A stretch of DNA of 64,000 nt from Mariniflexile maritimum (GCF_009746565.1 NZ_WRPN01000003.1:310001-374000); one strand, 5' to 3'. Shown: positions 9,196 to 19,202, counted from the first letter of the stretch. Notes: generated by a model from the sequence alone, not told the origin. Numbers and translations are program-made.

Positions 9196-10044
9196 GTGGA
9201 TATTTATTCAGAAAAACAGCAAATTGCAACTGCTATCCGCACTTTAAAAGCAGAAAAAGCAACTTTAGGCTTGGTGCCAACCATGGGCGCTTTGCACAAA
9301 GGCCATTTGGCGCTGGTAAAAAAAGCCCTTGAAGAGAACGACAAAGTATGTGTAAGCATTTTTGTTAACCCTACCCAGTTTGACAATCCCGACGATTTGG
9401 CTAAATACCCACGAACCCTTGAGCAGGATCTTGAACTTTTGAAAAGCTTGAGCGACAGTATTTTAATTTTTGCGCCCACAGTAGAAGCGGTGTATGAAGG
9501 ACGAACCCTATCGGAAAAGTTCCATTTTGATGGTTTGGAACACGAAATGGAAGGCAAATTTAGAATCGGCCATTTTGACGGCGTGGGCACCATCGTAAAA
9601 CGCCTGTTCGATATCATACAGCCCGACAAGGCCTATTTTGGTGAAAAGGACTTTCAGCAGTTACAAATTATAAAAAAGCTGGTCGAAATACACAAAATCC
9701 CCGTCAATATAGTGGCTTGCCCCATTTATCGCGAACCATCGGGTCTGGCCATGAGCTCGCGCAATACCCGACTAAAACCCGATTATAAAAAAGCGGCCCC
9801 TTTTATTTACAAAACCTTAAAAACTGCCAAAAAACAATTTGGCACAAAAAGTGCTGTTAACGTTACACAATGGGTTGAAAAACAATTTGCAAGCCATAAA
9901 CTATTAAAATTGGAATATTTTATTATTGCCGACGAAACGTCGCTGAAAACCGTAACACGAAAATCAAGCACCAAGCAATATAGAGCGTTTATAGCTGTAT
10001 ATGCAGATGATATAAGACTTATTGATAATATCGCTTTAAATTAA
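9196..10044 (+). CDS. panC: Pantothenate synthetase
   Basis: Condenses D-pantoate with beta-alanine, using ATP, to give pantothenate for coenzyme A. At 282 residues it has the normal length. Family motifs are present: [12 protein letters not shown] (residues 26-37, with the HxGH adenylation signature), [12 protein letters not shown], the ATP-site segment [10 protein letters not shown] and MSSRNTRL. The start is GTG. Starting here keeps the usual leader of about 25 residues before PTMGALH, and no ATG gives a better fit. panD, which makes the beta-alanine substrate, follows 13 bases later. Confidence 0.97.
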   Translation: MDIYSEKQQIATAIRTLKAEKATLGLVPTMGALHKGHLALVKKALEENDKVCVSIFVNPTQFDNPDDLAKYPRTLEQDLELLKSLSDSILIFAPTVEAVYEGRTLSEKFHFDGLEHEMEGKFRIGHFDGVGTIVKRLFDIIQPDKAYFGEKDFQQLQIIKKLVEIHKIPVNIVACPIYREPSGLAMSSRNTRLKPDYKKAAPFIYKTLKTAKKQFGTKSAVNVTQWVEKQFASHKLLKLEYFIIADETSLKTVTRKSSTKQYRAFIAVYADDIRLIDNIALN

Positions 10045-10045
10045 T

Positions 10046-10053
10046 TATCTTTG
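10046..10053 (+). promoter_or_regulatory. -7 box directly upstream of panD
   Basis: TATCTTTG is a perfect TAnnTTTG match ending 4 bases before the panD ATG. If used, the transcript would start at or next to the start codon, giving a nearly leaderless mRNA in addition to read-through from panC. Confidence 0.4.
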
Positions 10054-10057
10054 CCAC

Positions 10058-10408
10058 ATGCAAATACAAGTAGTAAAATCTAAAATACACCGCGTAAAAT
10101 GCACCGGCGCAGAACTTAACTACATCGGTAGTATTACTATTGATGAAGATTTAATGGAGGCTGCCAATATTATCCAAGGCGAAAAAGTACAGATTGTAAA
10201 TAACGATAATGGCGAACGCTTGGAAACCTACGTTATACCAGGCCCCAGAAATAGCGGCGAAATTACGCTTAATGGTGCCGCTGCCAGAAAAGTCTCGGTG
10301 GGCGATACCTTAATTTTAATAACCTACGCCTTTATGGATATTGAAGAAGCTAAAGTATTTAAACCTTCCTTAGTGTTTCCCGACGAGGCTACAAACCTTT
10401 TAAAATAA
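10058..10408 (+). CDS. panD: Aspartate 1-decarboxylase precursor
   Basis: Decarboxylates L-aspartate to beta-alanine for pantothenate synthesis. It is a pyruvoyl enzyme made as a proenzyme that cleaves itself between Gly24 and Ser25, and here the site reads YIG24-S25IT. The remaining motifs ([29 protein letters not shown]) and the 116-residue length agree with the family. It sits directly after panC. The next gene begins 5 bases after its stop, pointing to one transcript. Confidence 0.97.
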   Translation: MQIQVVKSKIHRVKCTGAELNYIGSITIDEDLMEAANIIQGEKVQIVNNDNGERLETYVIPGPRNSGEITLNGAAARKVSVGDTLILITYAFMDIEEAKVFKPSLVFPDEATNLLK

Positions 10409-10413
10409 AGGGC

Positions 10414-11406
10414 TTGAACCAACAAATTAAAAAAATATCTAAAATTGTACTCCCATTGCTATTGGGAGTTTTTTTAGTTTGGTACTCCCTATCAAAAGTT
10501 TCTATTGACGACATTCTTGTTTATCTAAAAAAATCGAATTATTTCTGGCTCCTTGCAGGTTCCTTTTTAGGGTTTCTCAGCCATGTATCGCGGGCTTACC
10601 GTTGGCGCTTTCAATTAGAGCCCATGGGCTACAACATTAAACTGGGAAACAGCATGATGGCCGTTTTTGCTACCTATTTAATAAACTACACCATTCCGCG
10701 TGCGGGCGAGGTAGCCAGAGCTTCCATACTTGCAAATTATGAAAATGTGCCCTTTGAAAAAGGTCTTGGAACCATCATTGCCGAACGTATTGCCGATTTA
10801 ATTGTCATGTTCTCAATCATAACCATTACCCTTTTTCTTCATTTCGATTTCATCTACGGGTATTTACTTCAAAAGTTCAATGCCACAAAATTGGGCGTTG
10901 CTTTGGTTTTGGCTGTTGTGGCATTTCTTGTTTTTACAAAATACATCAAAAAAAGCAAGTCTAAATTAGCATCCAAAATAAAAACAATCATTAACGGGTT
11001 GATTGAAGGGATATTAAGCATTTTCAAAATGAAAAAAAAATGGGCTTATATTTTTCACACCTTATTTATTTGGTGCATGTACGTGCTCATGTTTTATGTA
11101 ACCTCGTTGGCCATTAGCGATTTAGGGCATTTATCATTGGGCATTATTTTAACGGGTTTCATTGCTGGCAGTTTTAGCATTGCGGCTACAAACGGCGGCA
11201 TTGGCTCGTACCCACTTGCCATTTATGCGGCATTTTCTATTTTTGGAATTGCCCAAGAACCCAGCATCGCGTTTGGTTGGATTATGTGGGCAGCACAAAC
11301 CCTCATGATTATAATTGCGGGTGGTTTATCGCTTATTTATTTGCCCATTTACAACAGAAACAAGTTGAAAAACGAAAAACCAAACTCGGAAGAGGCTTCC
11401 GTTTAA
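10414..11406 (+). CDS. YbhN/LPG-synthase-TM family membrane protein (UPF0104)
   Basis: A 330-residue integral membrane protein with about eight hydrophobic segments, beginning LNQQIKKISKIVLPLLLGVF. The motifs RAYRWRFQLEPMG, TYLINYTIPRAGEVARA and ATNGGIGSYPLA are typical of the flippase-like transmembrane domain shared with lysylphosphatidylglycerol synthases. It has no cytoplasmic aminoacyl-transfer domain, so it should not itself make lysyl-PG. The start codon is TTG, 5 bases after the panD stop. It is translationally close to panCD, but a functional link is not evident. A lipid-translocation role is inference. Confidence 0.8.
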   Translation: MNQQIKKISKIVLPLLLGVFLVWYSLSKVSIDDILVYLKKSNYFWLLAGSFLGFLSHVSRAYRWRFQLEPMGYNIKLGNSMMAVFATYLINYTIPRAGEVARASILANYENVPFEKGLGTIIAERIADLIVMFSIITITLFLHFDFIYGYLLQKFNATKLGVALVLAVVAFLVFTKYIKKSKSKLASKIKTIINGLIEGILSIFKMKKKWAYIFHTLFIWCMYVLMFYVTSLAISDLGHLSLGIILTGFIAGSFSIAATNGGIGSYPLAIYAAFSIFGIAQEPSIAFGWIMWAAQTLMIIIAGGLSLIYLPIYNRNKLKNEKPNSEEASV

Positions 11407-11470
11407 AACCGCGTTTTTTGTTTTAACTTATTTCTTACCTTGCGTTACAAATCTCAAATCAATTCATAAA

Positions 11471-12619
11471 ATGAAACACATCCTTTACGTTTTGTTGCTT
11501 TTCTGCTCACTTAATTATGTTGAGGCGCAAGTTAAATACGAATCCATAGAATCTGCAAAACTTGGTCAAACACGCGAATTAAAAATACAATTACCTCGCA
11601 GCTATAGTAACAATACCGATAAAAAATATCCGCTGTTCATTGTTTTGGATGGCGATTATCTGTTTGAAGCCGTTGCCGGAAACGTAGATTATTATTCCTA
11701 TTGGGAAGACATGCCCGAAGCCATTGTGGTAGGCATAAACCAATTTGATACAAGGGATGATGATTGTTTGTATTCCGAGCAAAATTCACTTCCCATTGAA
11801 AAAGGAGCGGCATTTTTCGAGTTTATTGGCATGGAACTAATCCCACACTTAGAAAAAAAATACCGAAGCGCCAATTTCAGGGTTGCCGTTGGCCATGGTG
11901 AAACCGCCAATTTTATCAATTATTTTCTGCTGAAACCCCAGCCCGTATTTAAAGCCTACATTGCCATAAGCCCTGAACTGGCACCTAAAATGCTGGAATA
12001 TATACCCGAGGTTTTAGGAAAAACACCCTCTAAACTATTTTACTATTTGGCTAACACCAACAACGATTCCGCGTCCATAAAAAAGATGACAGAAGCATTA
12101 CATGCCGATATTTCGGCATTGGAAAACAAAAACCTAACCTACAAATTCAATAGTTTTGAAGGCCCATCGCATTATTCTGTGCCCACGCACGCGATTCCGA
12201 ACGCTATCGAAAAAATATTTAAAGTGTTTCAACCAATAAGTAAGGAAGAATATACGGAAACCATCCTAAAACTTGAAACCTCTCCGGTAACCTATCTTGA
12301 AGACAAATACAAAACCATTGATGAATTGTTTGGTATAAAAAAACAAATTTTGGTCAATGATTTTAAAGCCATTGCAGCCGCTATTGAAAAGAACAAAAAG
12401 TTCGAGCATTACGAAGCCTTAGGGAAATTGGCACGCGATGCCTACCCAAAAACGCTTTTGGGCAATTACTATTTGGCGCGTTTTTATGAAGAAAGTGGCG
12501 ACACAAAAAAAGCGATGCGAACCTACCAATCGGCCTTTACCTTAGAGGAAATAGCAGGACTTACCAAAGATTTAATGCTAGAAAAGGCAGAAGCCATTAA
12601 AACCGATTTTGGATATTAA
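11471..12619 (+). CDS. Esterase-fold (Fes/IroE-like) protein lacking the catalytic serine
   Basis: A 382-residue secreted protein with a signal peptide (about 1-19, cut after VEA), an alpha/beta-hydrolase domain of the putative-esterase (PF00756) type (about 25-240), and a helical, TPR-like C-terminus. The fold is recognisable from KYPLFIVLDGDYLFEAV. At the nucleophile elbow, family members read GHSxGG, but here the sequence is VGHGETANF (residues 140-148), so Ser143 is Gly. No other GxSxG is present in the domain. It is likely catalytically inactive or uses other chemistry. It lies between the YbhN-like gene and radA. Possible roles are binding or a moonlighting function; function unknown. 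Confidence 0.75.
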   Translation: MKHILYVLLLFCSLNYVEAQVKYESIESAKLGQTRELKIQLPRSYSNNTDKKYPLFIVLDGDYLFEAVAGNVDYYSYWEDMPEAIVVGINQFDTRDDDCLYSEQNSLPIEKGAAFFEFIGMELIPHLEKKYRSANFRVAVGHGETANFINYFLLKPQPVFKAYIAISPELAPKMLEYIPEVLGKTPSKLFYYLANTNNDSASIKKMTEALHADISALENKNLTYKFNSFEGPSHYSVPTHAIPNAIEKIFKVFQPISKEEYTETILKLETSPVTYLEDKYKTIDELFGIKKQILVNDFKAIAAAIEKNKKFEHYEALGKLARDAYPKTLLGNYYLARFYEESGDTKKAMRTYQSAFTLEEIAGLTKDLMLEKAEAIKTDFGY

Positions 12620-12657
12620 TAAAATGCCTAAAACCTAAAACCCTTCACCAAAAAAAA

Positions 12658-14016
12658 ATGGCCAAAGTAAAAACAACGTTTTTTTGTCAGAATTGTGATT
12701 CGCAATACGCCAAATGGCAAGGGCAATGCAATGCTTGCAAAGAATGGAACACCATTGTTGAAGAAGTAATCCAAAATCCTGAAAAAAGCGACTGGAAATT
12801 ACCCACTTCCGCAGTAAAAAAAGCAGCAGTACCTTTGCGCATTAAAGATATAGACGTTTCCAACGAAGCCCGAATGGACACCTGCGATGGCGAGTTTAAC
12901 CGCGTTTTGGGAGGTGGAATCGTTCCCGGTTCTTTAATCCTTTTAGGTGGCGAACCCGGTATTGGAAAAAGCACGTTGCTGCTTCAAATTTCATTAAAAT
13001 TACCGTACAAAACGCTATATGTCTCAGGTGAGGAAAGCCAAAAACAAATAAAAATGCGTGCCGAACGCATTAACCCAACCAACAACAATTGTTATATCCT
13101 TACTGAAACCAAAACACAAAATATCTTCAAACAAATTGAAGCCTTGGAACCCGATATTGTGATTATCGATTCTATCCAAACGCTCCATTCCGATTATATA
13201 GAGTCTTCATCTGGAAGCATTTCACAAATAAAAGAATGTACTGCTGAACTTATCAAATTCGCAAAGGAAACAGCCACCCCCGTATTGTTAATTGGCCATA
13301 TCACAAAAGATGGCAACATTGCAGGCCCCAAAATTTTAGAGCACATGGTGGACACCGTGTTGCAATTTGAAGGCGACCGCAACCATGTATTTAGAATTTT
13401 GCGTGCACACAAAAACCGTTTTGGCTCCACCAACGAACTGGGTATTTATGAGATGCAGGGTTCTGGGTTACGTGAGGTTTCCAATCCTTCTGAAATTTTA
13501 ATTTCCAAAAAAGACGAAGAACTTTCGGGCAACGCCATTGCCGCCACTTTAGAAGGCATGCGCCCATTAATGATTGAGGTACAGGCTCTGGTAAGTACCG
13601 CTGTTTACGGCACGCCACAGCGCAGTGCTACCGGTTTTAATGCCAAACGTTTAAATATGTTGTTGGCGGTATTGGAAAAACGCGCTGGGTTCCGTTTGGG
13701 TGCAAAAGATGTATTTTTAAACATTACCGGCGGCATTAATGTTGATGACCCTGCTATAGATTTGGCAGTGGTTGCCGCTATCTTGTCTTCCAATGAAGAT
13801 GTGGCGCTTCAAAAAGATATTTGTTTTGCTGCCGAGGTTGGCTTATCTGGTGAAATTCGCCCCGTACAACGTGTAGAACAGCGCATTTTAGAGGCTGAAA
13901 AATTAGGTTTCTCCACTATTTTTGTTTCTAAATACAATAAAATTTCACTAAAAAAAACAACTATCAAAGTTCAATTAATTTCTAAAATTGAAGATTTGGT
14001 TACCTTTTTATTATAG
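12658..14016 (+). CDS. radA: DNA repair protein RadA
   Basis: A RecA-like branch-migration ATPase that helps process recombination intermediates. The 452 residues fit the family. An N-terminal zinc finger has Cys10, Cys13, Cys24 and Cys27. Walker A (GGEPGIGKST, 97-106) and the RadA-specific KNRFG motif (HKNRFGSTNELG) are intact. The C-terminal Lon-like domain (about 300-450, with GGINVDDPAIDLAVV) has no protease function in this family. A stretch of A residues precedes the ATG, and no Shine-Dalgarno sequence is visible. It is probably the last gene of the panC-initiated row. Confidence 0.97.
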   Translation: MAKVKTTFFCQNCDSQYAKWQGQCNACKEWNTIVEEVIQNPEKSDWKLPTSAVKKAAVPLRIKDIDVSNEARMDTCDGEFNRVLGGGIVPGSLILLGGEPGIGKSTLLLQISLKLPYKTLYVSGEESQKQIKMRAERINPTNNNCYILTETKTQNIFKQIEALEPDIVIIDSIQTLHSDYIESSSGSISQIKECTAELIKFAKETATPVLLIGHITKDGNIAGPKILEHMVDTVLQFEGDRNHVFRILRAHKNRFGSTNELGIYEMQGSGLREVSNPSEILISKKDEELSGNAIAATLEGMRPLMIEVQALVSTAVYGTPQRSATGFNAKRLNMLLAVLEKRAGFRLGAKDVFLNITGGINVDDPAIDLAVVAAILSSNEDVALQKDICFAAEVGLSGEIRPVQRVEQRILEAEKLGFSTIFVSKYNKISLKKTTIKVQLISKIEDLVTFLL

Positions 14017-14042
14017 GCTTTATTTAAAATTCAATGCTTTTT

Positions 14043-14096
14043 ATCGGACAAAACAATCACTTTATCTATAATTGTTTTGGTTTTGTCGATTTTTTA
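14043..14096 (+). terminator. Terminator after radA
   Basis: An imperfect inverted repeat (ATCGGACAAAAC against GTTTTGTCGAT, with inner arms CAAAACAAT/ATTGTTTTG) is followed by a T-run, about 30 bases past the radA stop. Confidence 0.65.
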
Positions 14097-14350
14097 TGTT
14101 AATATTGTGCTATTATAGAATCAATTACATAAAATATTGGTTCTATAATGCTGAAATATTCTTCCCTCAAGTTTAGATTCAAAAATCATTTCAAGTAAAA
14201 AAACTAGGTAAACACCTCAAAACGAGATGTACTTCATCGATTTTTTTCATGGAAGTTAACCGTTTGTAGTATAATTTTGATTTTTCAACGAAAAAAATAC
14301 ATAACTATTTGAATATAAGCTAATTTTGACCCACCCAAATCTATCGCATA
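14097..14350. other. Upstream region of the large T9SS protein
   Basis: About 250 AT-rich bases with no ORF. Two full TAnnTTTG boxes (TAATTTTG at 14272-14279 and 14321-14328) are candidate -7 elements. The nearer one lies 22 bases before the start. Neither has a clear TTG at the ideal distance. Confidence 0.45.
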
Positions 14351-17300
14351 ATGAAAACAAAACTACTGTTCAGTTTTACTGTATCTGTATTTGTGCTAAC
14401 TTTTTCCTTTGCACAAAATTCCGATGTTCAAATAACAGTCTCATGGCCCACCAAGGCTTATGAAAACAAGATCGAGGTTTATAATACCTCCAACGATTTA
14501 ATTACCACCCTTTGCGACAACAACCAATGTTACACAACTTCGCAACAAGGGGTAACAGATGCTTACGGTTCTCGATACAATTTAGGATGTGTGGCCAATG
14601 GCAATAATTACTATATAAAAATTTACGACATTGCCAATGATGGATGGGCCAGTGGCAGTAAGGTTTCGGTAAAAGTTGCTGGGGTCGAGGTTATTAACAA
14701 TAATGGCAGCACTGCAAATACCACTGGCAAAATAATATACTTTAATGTAGCGGGTGGCGATGCTACTTGTAATAGCCTATTGGATACCGATCGCGATGGC
14801 GTTATTGATAATTTAGATTATGATGATGATGGCGACGGAATTCCAGACGGCGTTGAGAATTTAGGCGAAAACAGGTTTGAATGTACATTGCCTGAATTGG
14901 CCTTTCAAAACGGTGCTTACGATGCCTCGGCAAGCGCGGGCCCCATAGGAACGGTAGGGGCCGTTTACCGATTTAGCAACTCCATACAAGGTTATGATGT
15001 ATTAATGCAAATTACCGAACTAACGGGTACATCCATCGCCAATATTGATAACGATGCCGTAGATAACCCTACATTTTTACAAACCGAACTTACACTTTCG
15101 GGAACAGGAACACCGGGTGCTACGTTTAAATTCACCATTGTTAACGCAGGTACCACAACGCCCTCATCTGAAATATTTAGGGTAAATGGTATTACCTGGG
15201 ATTGTGATGGTAGTGGCAATTTACGCGAATCGGTAATTTATTATGATGCCGCCGCTTATGGCACCGAAAACCCTACCTCGCTAGAAGTGCAGGATTTAGG
15301 CGCTGGCGACATACAAATTAGCGCCTCCGGACTGCAAGAAGGCCCCGGCTTTTCAACCTTAAAAGTACTGCGCGCCTATTATCAATTTATTGGAAACTCG
15401 TTTACAATGCGCATGCAGGCCATCAAAACAACCGCAGGTGCTTCAACGAGGCAATTTGGCATGTCGTTTACCCAATGTGAATTTTTAGATTTTAATGCCA
15501 ACTCTTTAATAATTGTTACCGGTGAGGATTTTGATGAAGACGGAAAATTCAACCATTTAGACCTAGATAGCGACAATGATGGCATTCCCGATAATGTTGA
15601 AGGACAACAAACACTGGGTTACATCGCACCATCTGGTGTTGTTAAAAAAGAAACAGGTATCGACTTGGTTTACGGAAATGGCATTCAGGTTGTGGACACC
15701 GATATGGATAAAATCCCCGATTTTATAGATATTGATTCTGATAATGATGGCTTATGGGATATTGAAGAAAACGGTATGGCGAATGAAATTGTTGTTTTTA
15801 CCGACCCGGATAATGATGGGTTAGACAACCTTTTTGAAGGTTCCAACCTAAACGACCCCAATGATGTAAACGATGAAATTGATAATCCTTCTGCATCCAT
15901 TTTACCCGATGTTGACGGTGATTTGTTAACTGGAGGCGATTTGGACTATAGAGATTTATTTGATGGCAACCCGCCCATGTATGCCACCATCGATTTTGAT
16001 GGCGTTGACGATTATTTAGCTGCACCAGGTTTTATAAATGGCAAAGGCGAAGTAACCATTATGGCATGGATAAAAATTGATGCACAAAACGCAGGCAACC
16101 CCAAGGCCGTCATTGTGGGCGAAGGCGAGTGCAGTGTGTATATAAAAGATGGGAATATGCCTCATTTTCAAATAAAAACGAGTGCCGGATTACAAACGGT
16201 AGGCCCCATTAACGGAATTAATTATAACGAATGGCACCATATTACGGGCGTATTTTCAAACGTAACAGGAAAAGTGCTTGTGTATGTTGATGGCGAAGTT
16301 GATTCAGGAGCCATTTTCCCTATTGTCGTAGGAAAAACATTGGTGAATTCTACCTCATGGAACGGAAACTTTGAAATAGGAAAAGCCTCAATAGTCAATA
16401 AAAAAGACTATTTTAAAGGATATATAGATGAGGTGCGCGTGTTTGACGTGGCTCTAACCACCGATCAAATTCAGCGCATGGTTTATCAAGAAATTGAGAA
16501 CAACTCTGGAAAGGTTAAAGGAACGCTTATTGATAAAGATATTGTGGATATGGACACCTCAGCTACCATTCCATGGCCCAACTTATTGGCCTATTACCCT
16601 ATGACTCATATAGTGAATGGAACTACAACCGATTTCTCATCCCATTCAAGAACACTGCGCCTGCACAATATTACCACCATTCAACAACAAACGGCACCCA
16701 TGCCCTTTGAGACTAAGGCAGATGGCGATTGGGCACAAACAAACACGTGGTTACATGGCGATGTTTGGGATATTGAAGACGCCACTAAAAACAAAAATTG
16801 GAACATTGTACATATAAAAGACCTGGTAACATCAACCAATTCGCATACAAACTTAGGCCTTTTTATAGATGAAGAAAAATCACTTAAAATATTTGGAGAC
16901 CATAAAGTTGAAAACTCCTGGCTCCTTGAACTTAATGGCACGCTCGATTTGCAAGGCGACTCGCAATTGATACAAGGAATTCATAGCGATTTGGTAACCT
17001 CAACCACAGGCAAGATTATACGTCGCCAAGAAGGAACATCCAATAAATTTAGATACAATTATTGGGCTTCCCCTATTGGTGCTCTGGGTTCAACAAATTT
17101 AACCAATAACAATGCCCCAACCAACAACCCCAACAACAGCCCTTTTAAAGTAAATATGCTAAAAGATGGTGCGGGCGTTAATTTCCAGTTTACCTCTGCT
17201 TACGACCAACTTGGTAAAATAAGCACCTATTGGCTATACACCTACATAAACGGCTTAACCTATTGGGATTGGGCTTTTTTAAACCCCAACACCCCATTAA

Positions 17301-18577
17301 GCCCCGGCGTAGGCTATACGCAAAAAGGCACTGGTAATGCAGGTTTAGAACAGCAATATATTTTCGAGGGCAAACCAAACAACGGCACCATTTTAGTAAA
17401 TGTAACCGACACAGGTGGCCCAGGAGATGTTGCCGCTGTTTCAAAAACCGAGTATTTATTGGGCAATCCTTACCCTTCTGCCTTGGATATCCATAAGTTT
17501 ATTGATGACAATGAAGGCGTTATAGATGGCGTTTTACAATTATGGCAACAATGGGCAGGCGATTCCCATAATTTGGATGAATACAAGGGAGGCTATGCAC
17601 AGGTGAATAAATTAGGCTCTTGCAGAGCGTTCCAGTTTGTGGGAATATCGGGTGCACATAACGGCTCGCAAGATGGCACTATAAAACCTTCCAGATACCT
17701 GCCCGTAGCACAAGGGTTTATAACCCAAATAGTGGCAAACGGTAACGTGGAATTCAATAATGGCCAGCGTGTTTTTATAAAGGAAGCAGATGCTGATGGC
17801 ACGTTTGATACGGGTTCAACATTCTTCAAATCGGCAAATTCAAAAGCAAAAAAAGCAAGCGATTCCGATAAGCCACTGGAAGATACGATGCAAAAACTGC
17901 GCTTGGAATTTACCGCGGTGGTAGGGCCAAAAACAAAAAGGGAAGTACTTTTAGGCTTTAGCAATACAACTTCCGATGGTTACGATTATGGCTACGATGC
18001 CCCATGCGACGAGGCCAGCAACAACGATTTTAATTTGAATTTAGATGGAAAAAACATGAACATGCAAGCATACGGCCCAATTACCAAAGACAAGGTCGTT
18101 CCATTAAACTTTAAATCGTCTGGCAATAATACGTTTGAAATAAAAGCTACCGAATTTGAAAACATACCCGAAAACCAAGAAATTTATTTAAGAGATAATG
18201 AAACGGGCAGCTATTTCGATTTAAAACAAGCCATGGCCTACCGTTTCTCATCGGCACAAGGAAAGTTCAATAATAGATTTGAAATCGTGTTCCAATCGGA
18301 TAAGGCACTTCTAAGTACCGAAGCATCGCAAATTTCAGGGAATTTTATTTATTACCAAAATGAATCGAAAACCTTGTTCGGCAAAAAGCTAAGTACTGCC
18401 ATCGATAAGTTGGCGATTGTAAATATGCGCGGGCAAACGGTACTGGAATACACCAACGTATCGCAAGCAACTTTAAATAACGGCTTAAAATTATTAAACG
18501 TAGCATCGGGAACTTACGTGGCTTGGTTAAAAGCCCAAACCGGCGAAGTAATCACTAAAAAAATAATCATAAACTAA
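14351..18577 (+). CDS. T9SS-secreted protein with thrombospondin type-3-like repeats and LamG domain
   Basis: A 1408-residue secreted protein. It has a signal peptide (1-21, cut after FSFA). Calcium-binding TSP3-like Asp-rich repeats appear near 145-170 (DTDRDGVIDNLDYDDDGDG), near 395-420 and around 450-530. A LamG/concanavalin-like domain spans about 545-710 (FDGVDDYLAAPG, MAWIKID, GYIDEVRVFDVAL). A long beta-rich region follows, ending in a type A T9SS sorting domain of about 80 residues (GTYVAWLKAQTGEVITKKIIIN). T9SS would export it across the outer membrane and anchor or release it. A role in adhesion or polysaccharide binding is inferred from LamG. No catalytic domain is recognised. It stands alone, with its own promoter region and terminator. 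Confidence 0.88.
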   Translation: MKTKLLFSFTVSVFVLTFSFAQNSDVQITVSWPTKAYENKIEVYNTSNDLITTLCDNNQCYTTSQQGVTDAYGSRYNLGCVANGNNYYIKIYDIANDGWASGSKVSVKVAGVEVINNNGSTANTTGKIIYFNVAGGDATCNSLLDTDRDGVIDNLDYDDDGDGIPDGVENLGENRFECTLPELAFQNGAYDASASAGPIGTVGAVYRFSNSIQGYDVLMQITELTGTSIANIDNDAVDNPTFLQTELTLSGTGTPGATFKFTIVNAGTTTPSSEIFRVNGITWDCDGSGNLRESVIYYDAAAYGTENPTSLEVQDLGAGDIQISASGLQEGPGFSTLKVLRAYYQFIGNSFTMRMQAIKTTAGASTRQFGMSFTQCEFLDFNANSLIIVTGEDFDEDGKFNHLDLDSDNDGIPDNVEGQQTLGYIAPSGVVKKETGIDLVYGNGIQVVDTDMDKIPDFIDIDSDNDGLWDIEENGMANEIVVFTDPDNDGLDNLFEGSNLNDPNDVNDEIDNPSASILPDVDGDLLTGGDLDYRDLFDGNPPMYATIDFDGVDDYLAAPGFINGKGEVTIMAWIKIDAQNAGNPKAVIVGEGECSVYIKDGNMPHFQIKTSAGLQTVGPINGINYNEWHHITGVFSNVTGKVLVYVDGEVDSGAIFPIVVGKTLVNSTSWNGNFEIGKASIVNKKDYFKGYIDEVRVFDVALTTDQIQRMVYQEIENNSGKVKGTLIDKDIVDMDTSATIPWPNLLAYYPMTHIVNGTTTDFSSHSRTLRLHNITTIQQQTAPMPFETKADGDWAQTNTWLHGDVWDIEDATKNKNWNIVHIKDLVTSTNSHTNLGLFIDEEKSLKIFGDHKVENSWLLELNGTLDLQGDSQLIQGIHSDLVTSTTGKIIRRQEGTSNKFRYNYWASPIGALGSTNLTNNNAPTNNPNNSPFKVNMLKDGAGVNFQFTSAYDQLGKISTYWLYTYINGLTYWDWAFLNPNTPLSPGVGYTQKGTGNAGLEQQYIFEGKPNNGTILVNVTDTGGPGDVAAVSKTEYLLGNPYPSALDIHKFIDDNEGVIDGVLQLWQQWAGDSHNLDEYKGGYAQVNKLGSCRAFQFVGISGAHNGSQDGTIKPSRYLPVAQGFITQIVANGNVEFNNGQRVFIKEADADGTFDTGSTFFKSANSKAKKASDSDKPLEDTMQKLRLEFTAVVGPKTKREVLLGFSNTTSDGYDYGYDAPCDEASNNDFNLNLDGKNMNMQAYGPITKDKVVPLNFKSSGNNTFEIKATEFENIPENQEIYLRDNETGSYFDLKQAMAYRFSSAQGKFNNRFEIVFQSDKALLSTEASQISGNFIYYQNESKTLFGKKLSTAIDKLAIVNMRGQTVLEYTNVSQATLNNGLKLLNVASGTYVAWLKAQTGEVITKKIIIN

Positions 18578-18613
18578 TTTTTATAACCGTTGTTCATAAA
18601 GATTGGTTGACTA

Positions 18614-18655
18614 AAAAAGCGGAACCTTCCTGTTTCCATGAAGGTTCCGCTTTTT
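18614..18655. terminator. Bidirectional terminator between the T9SS gene and umuD
   Basis: A strong hairpin with a GC-containing stem (AGCGGAACCTTC, 18618-18629, with its complement 18640-18651) extends through A:T pairs to 18614/18655, with a 10-base loop. A and T tails on both sides let it serve both converging genes. Confidence 0.9.
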
Positions 18656-18702
18656 ATTTGAGGTTGAAATGGCAGGTGGCTTCGTTCTGAAAAAAAAGGG
18701 AC

Positions 18703-19143
18703 CTATACCTTTTTAATCACATTGGTAACGATGCCCCAAATGATAAAATCGTTTTCCTTGGTTATTTTTATAATAGGGTAATTGGGGTTTTCTGGTTGCA
18801 ACCAAACCTCGTTTTTCTCGACTTTCAGGCGTTTTACGGTAAATTCGCCATCTAAAAAGCAAACAGCAATTTTATTGTTTGCGGGTTCCAAACTTCGGTC
18901 TATTACCAGCAAATCGCTATCGTCAAGTCCGGCACCAATCATCGATTGGCCGCTCACGCGTGCAAAAAAAGTGGCTTCTTTATTTTTTATAAGCTCTTTA
19001 TCTAACGATAGGCGTTGTTCTTTAAAGTCCTCGGCGGGCGATGGAAATCCTGCTGAAATGCCCGTATCGAAAAAAAGCGCGCCCAAACCGCCAATTTCTT
19101 CGGGAGCAAAAAAAGTTAAGGTTTTGGATTGATGTAACAGCAT
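18703..19143 (-). CDS. umuD: UmuD-like S24 family peptidase
   Basis: A LexA/UmuD-type protein that cleaves itself and then activates a Y-family polymerase for error-prone lesion bypass. At 146 residues it has the UmuD length, with no DNA-binding domain. The cleavage site is Ala31-Gly32 (SAGFPSPAED). The catalytic dyad is Ser67 (SGQSMIGAG) and Lys104 (FTVKRL). It lies 59 bases downstream of umuC, the reverse of the E. coli umuDC order. A 7/8 match to the -7 box (TATCTTTA on the minus strand, 19160-19167) suggests it may also have its own promoter. Confidence 0.92.
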   Translation of the reverse strand: MLLHQSKTLTFFAPEEIGGLGALFFDTGISAGFPSPAEDFKEQRLSLDKELIKNKEATFFARVSGQSMIGAGLDDSDLLVIDRSLEPANNKIAVCFLDGEFTVKRLKVEKNEVWLQPENPNYPIIKITKENDFIIWGIVTNVIKKV

Positions 19144-19159
19144 GTCTTTAATTTTAGGG

Positions 19160-19167
19160 TAAAGATA
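19160..19167 (-). promoter_or_regulatory. Candidate -7 box for umuD
   Basis: TATCTTTA on the minus strand is one base off TAnnTTTG and lies 16 bases before the umuD ATG, within the umuC-umuD gap. Confidence 0.3.
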
Positions 19168-19202
19168 CTATTTAAAATGCTCTCTTTGGATGCGTAAAAT
19201 TT

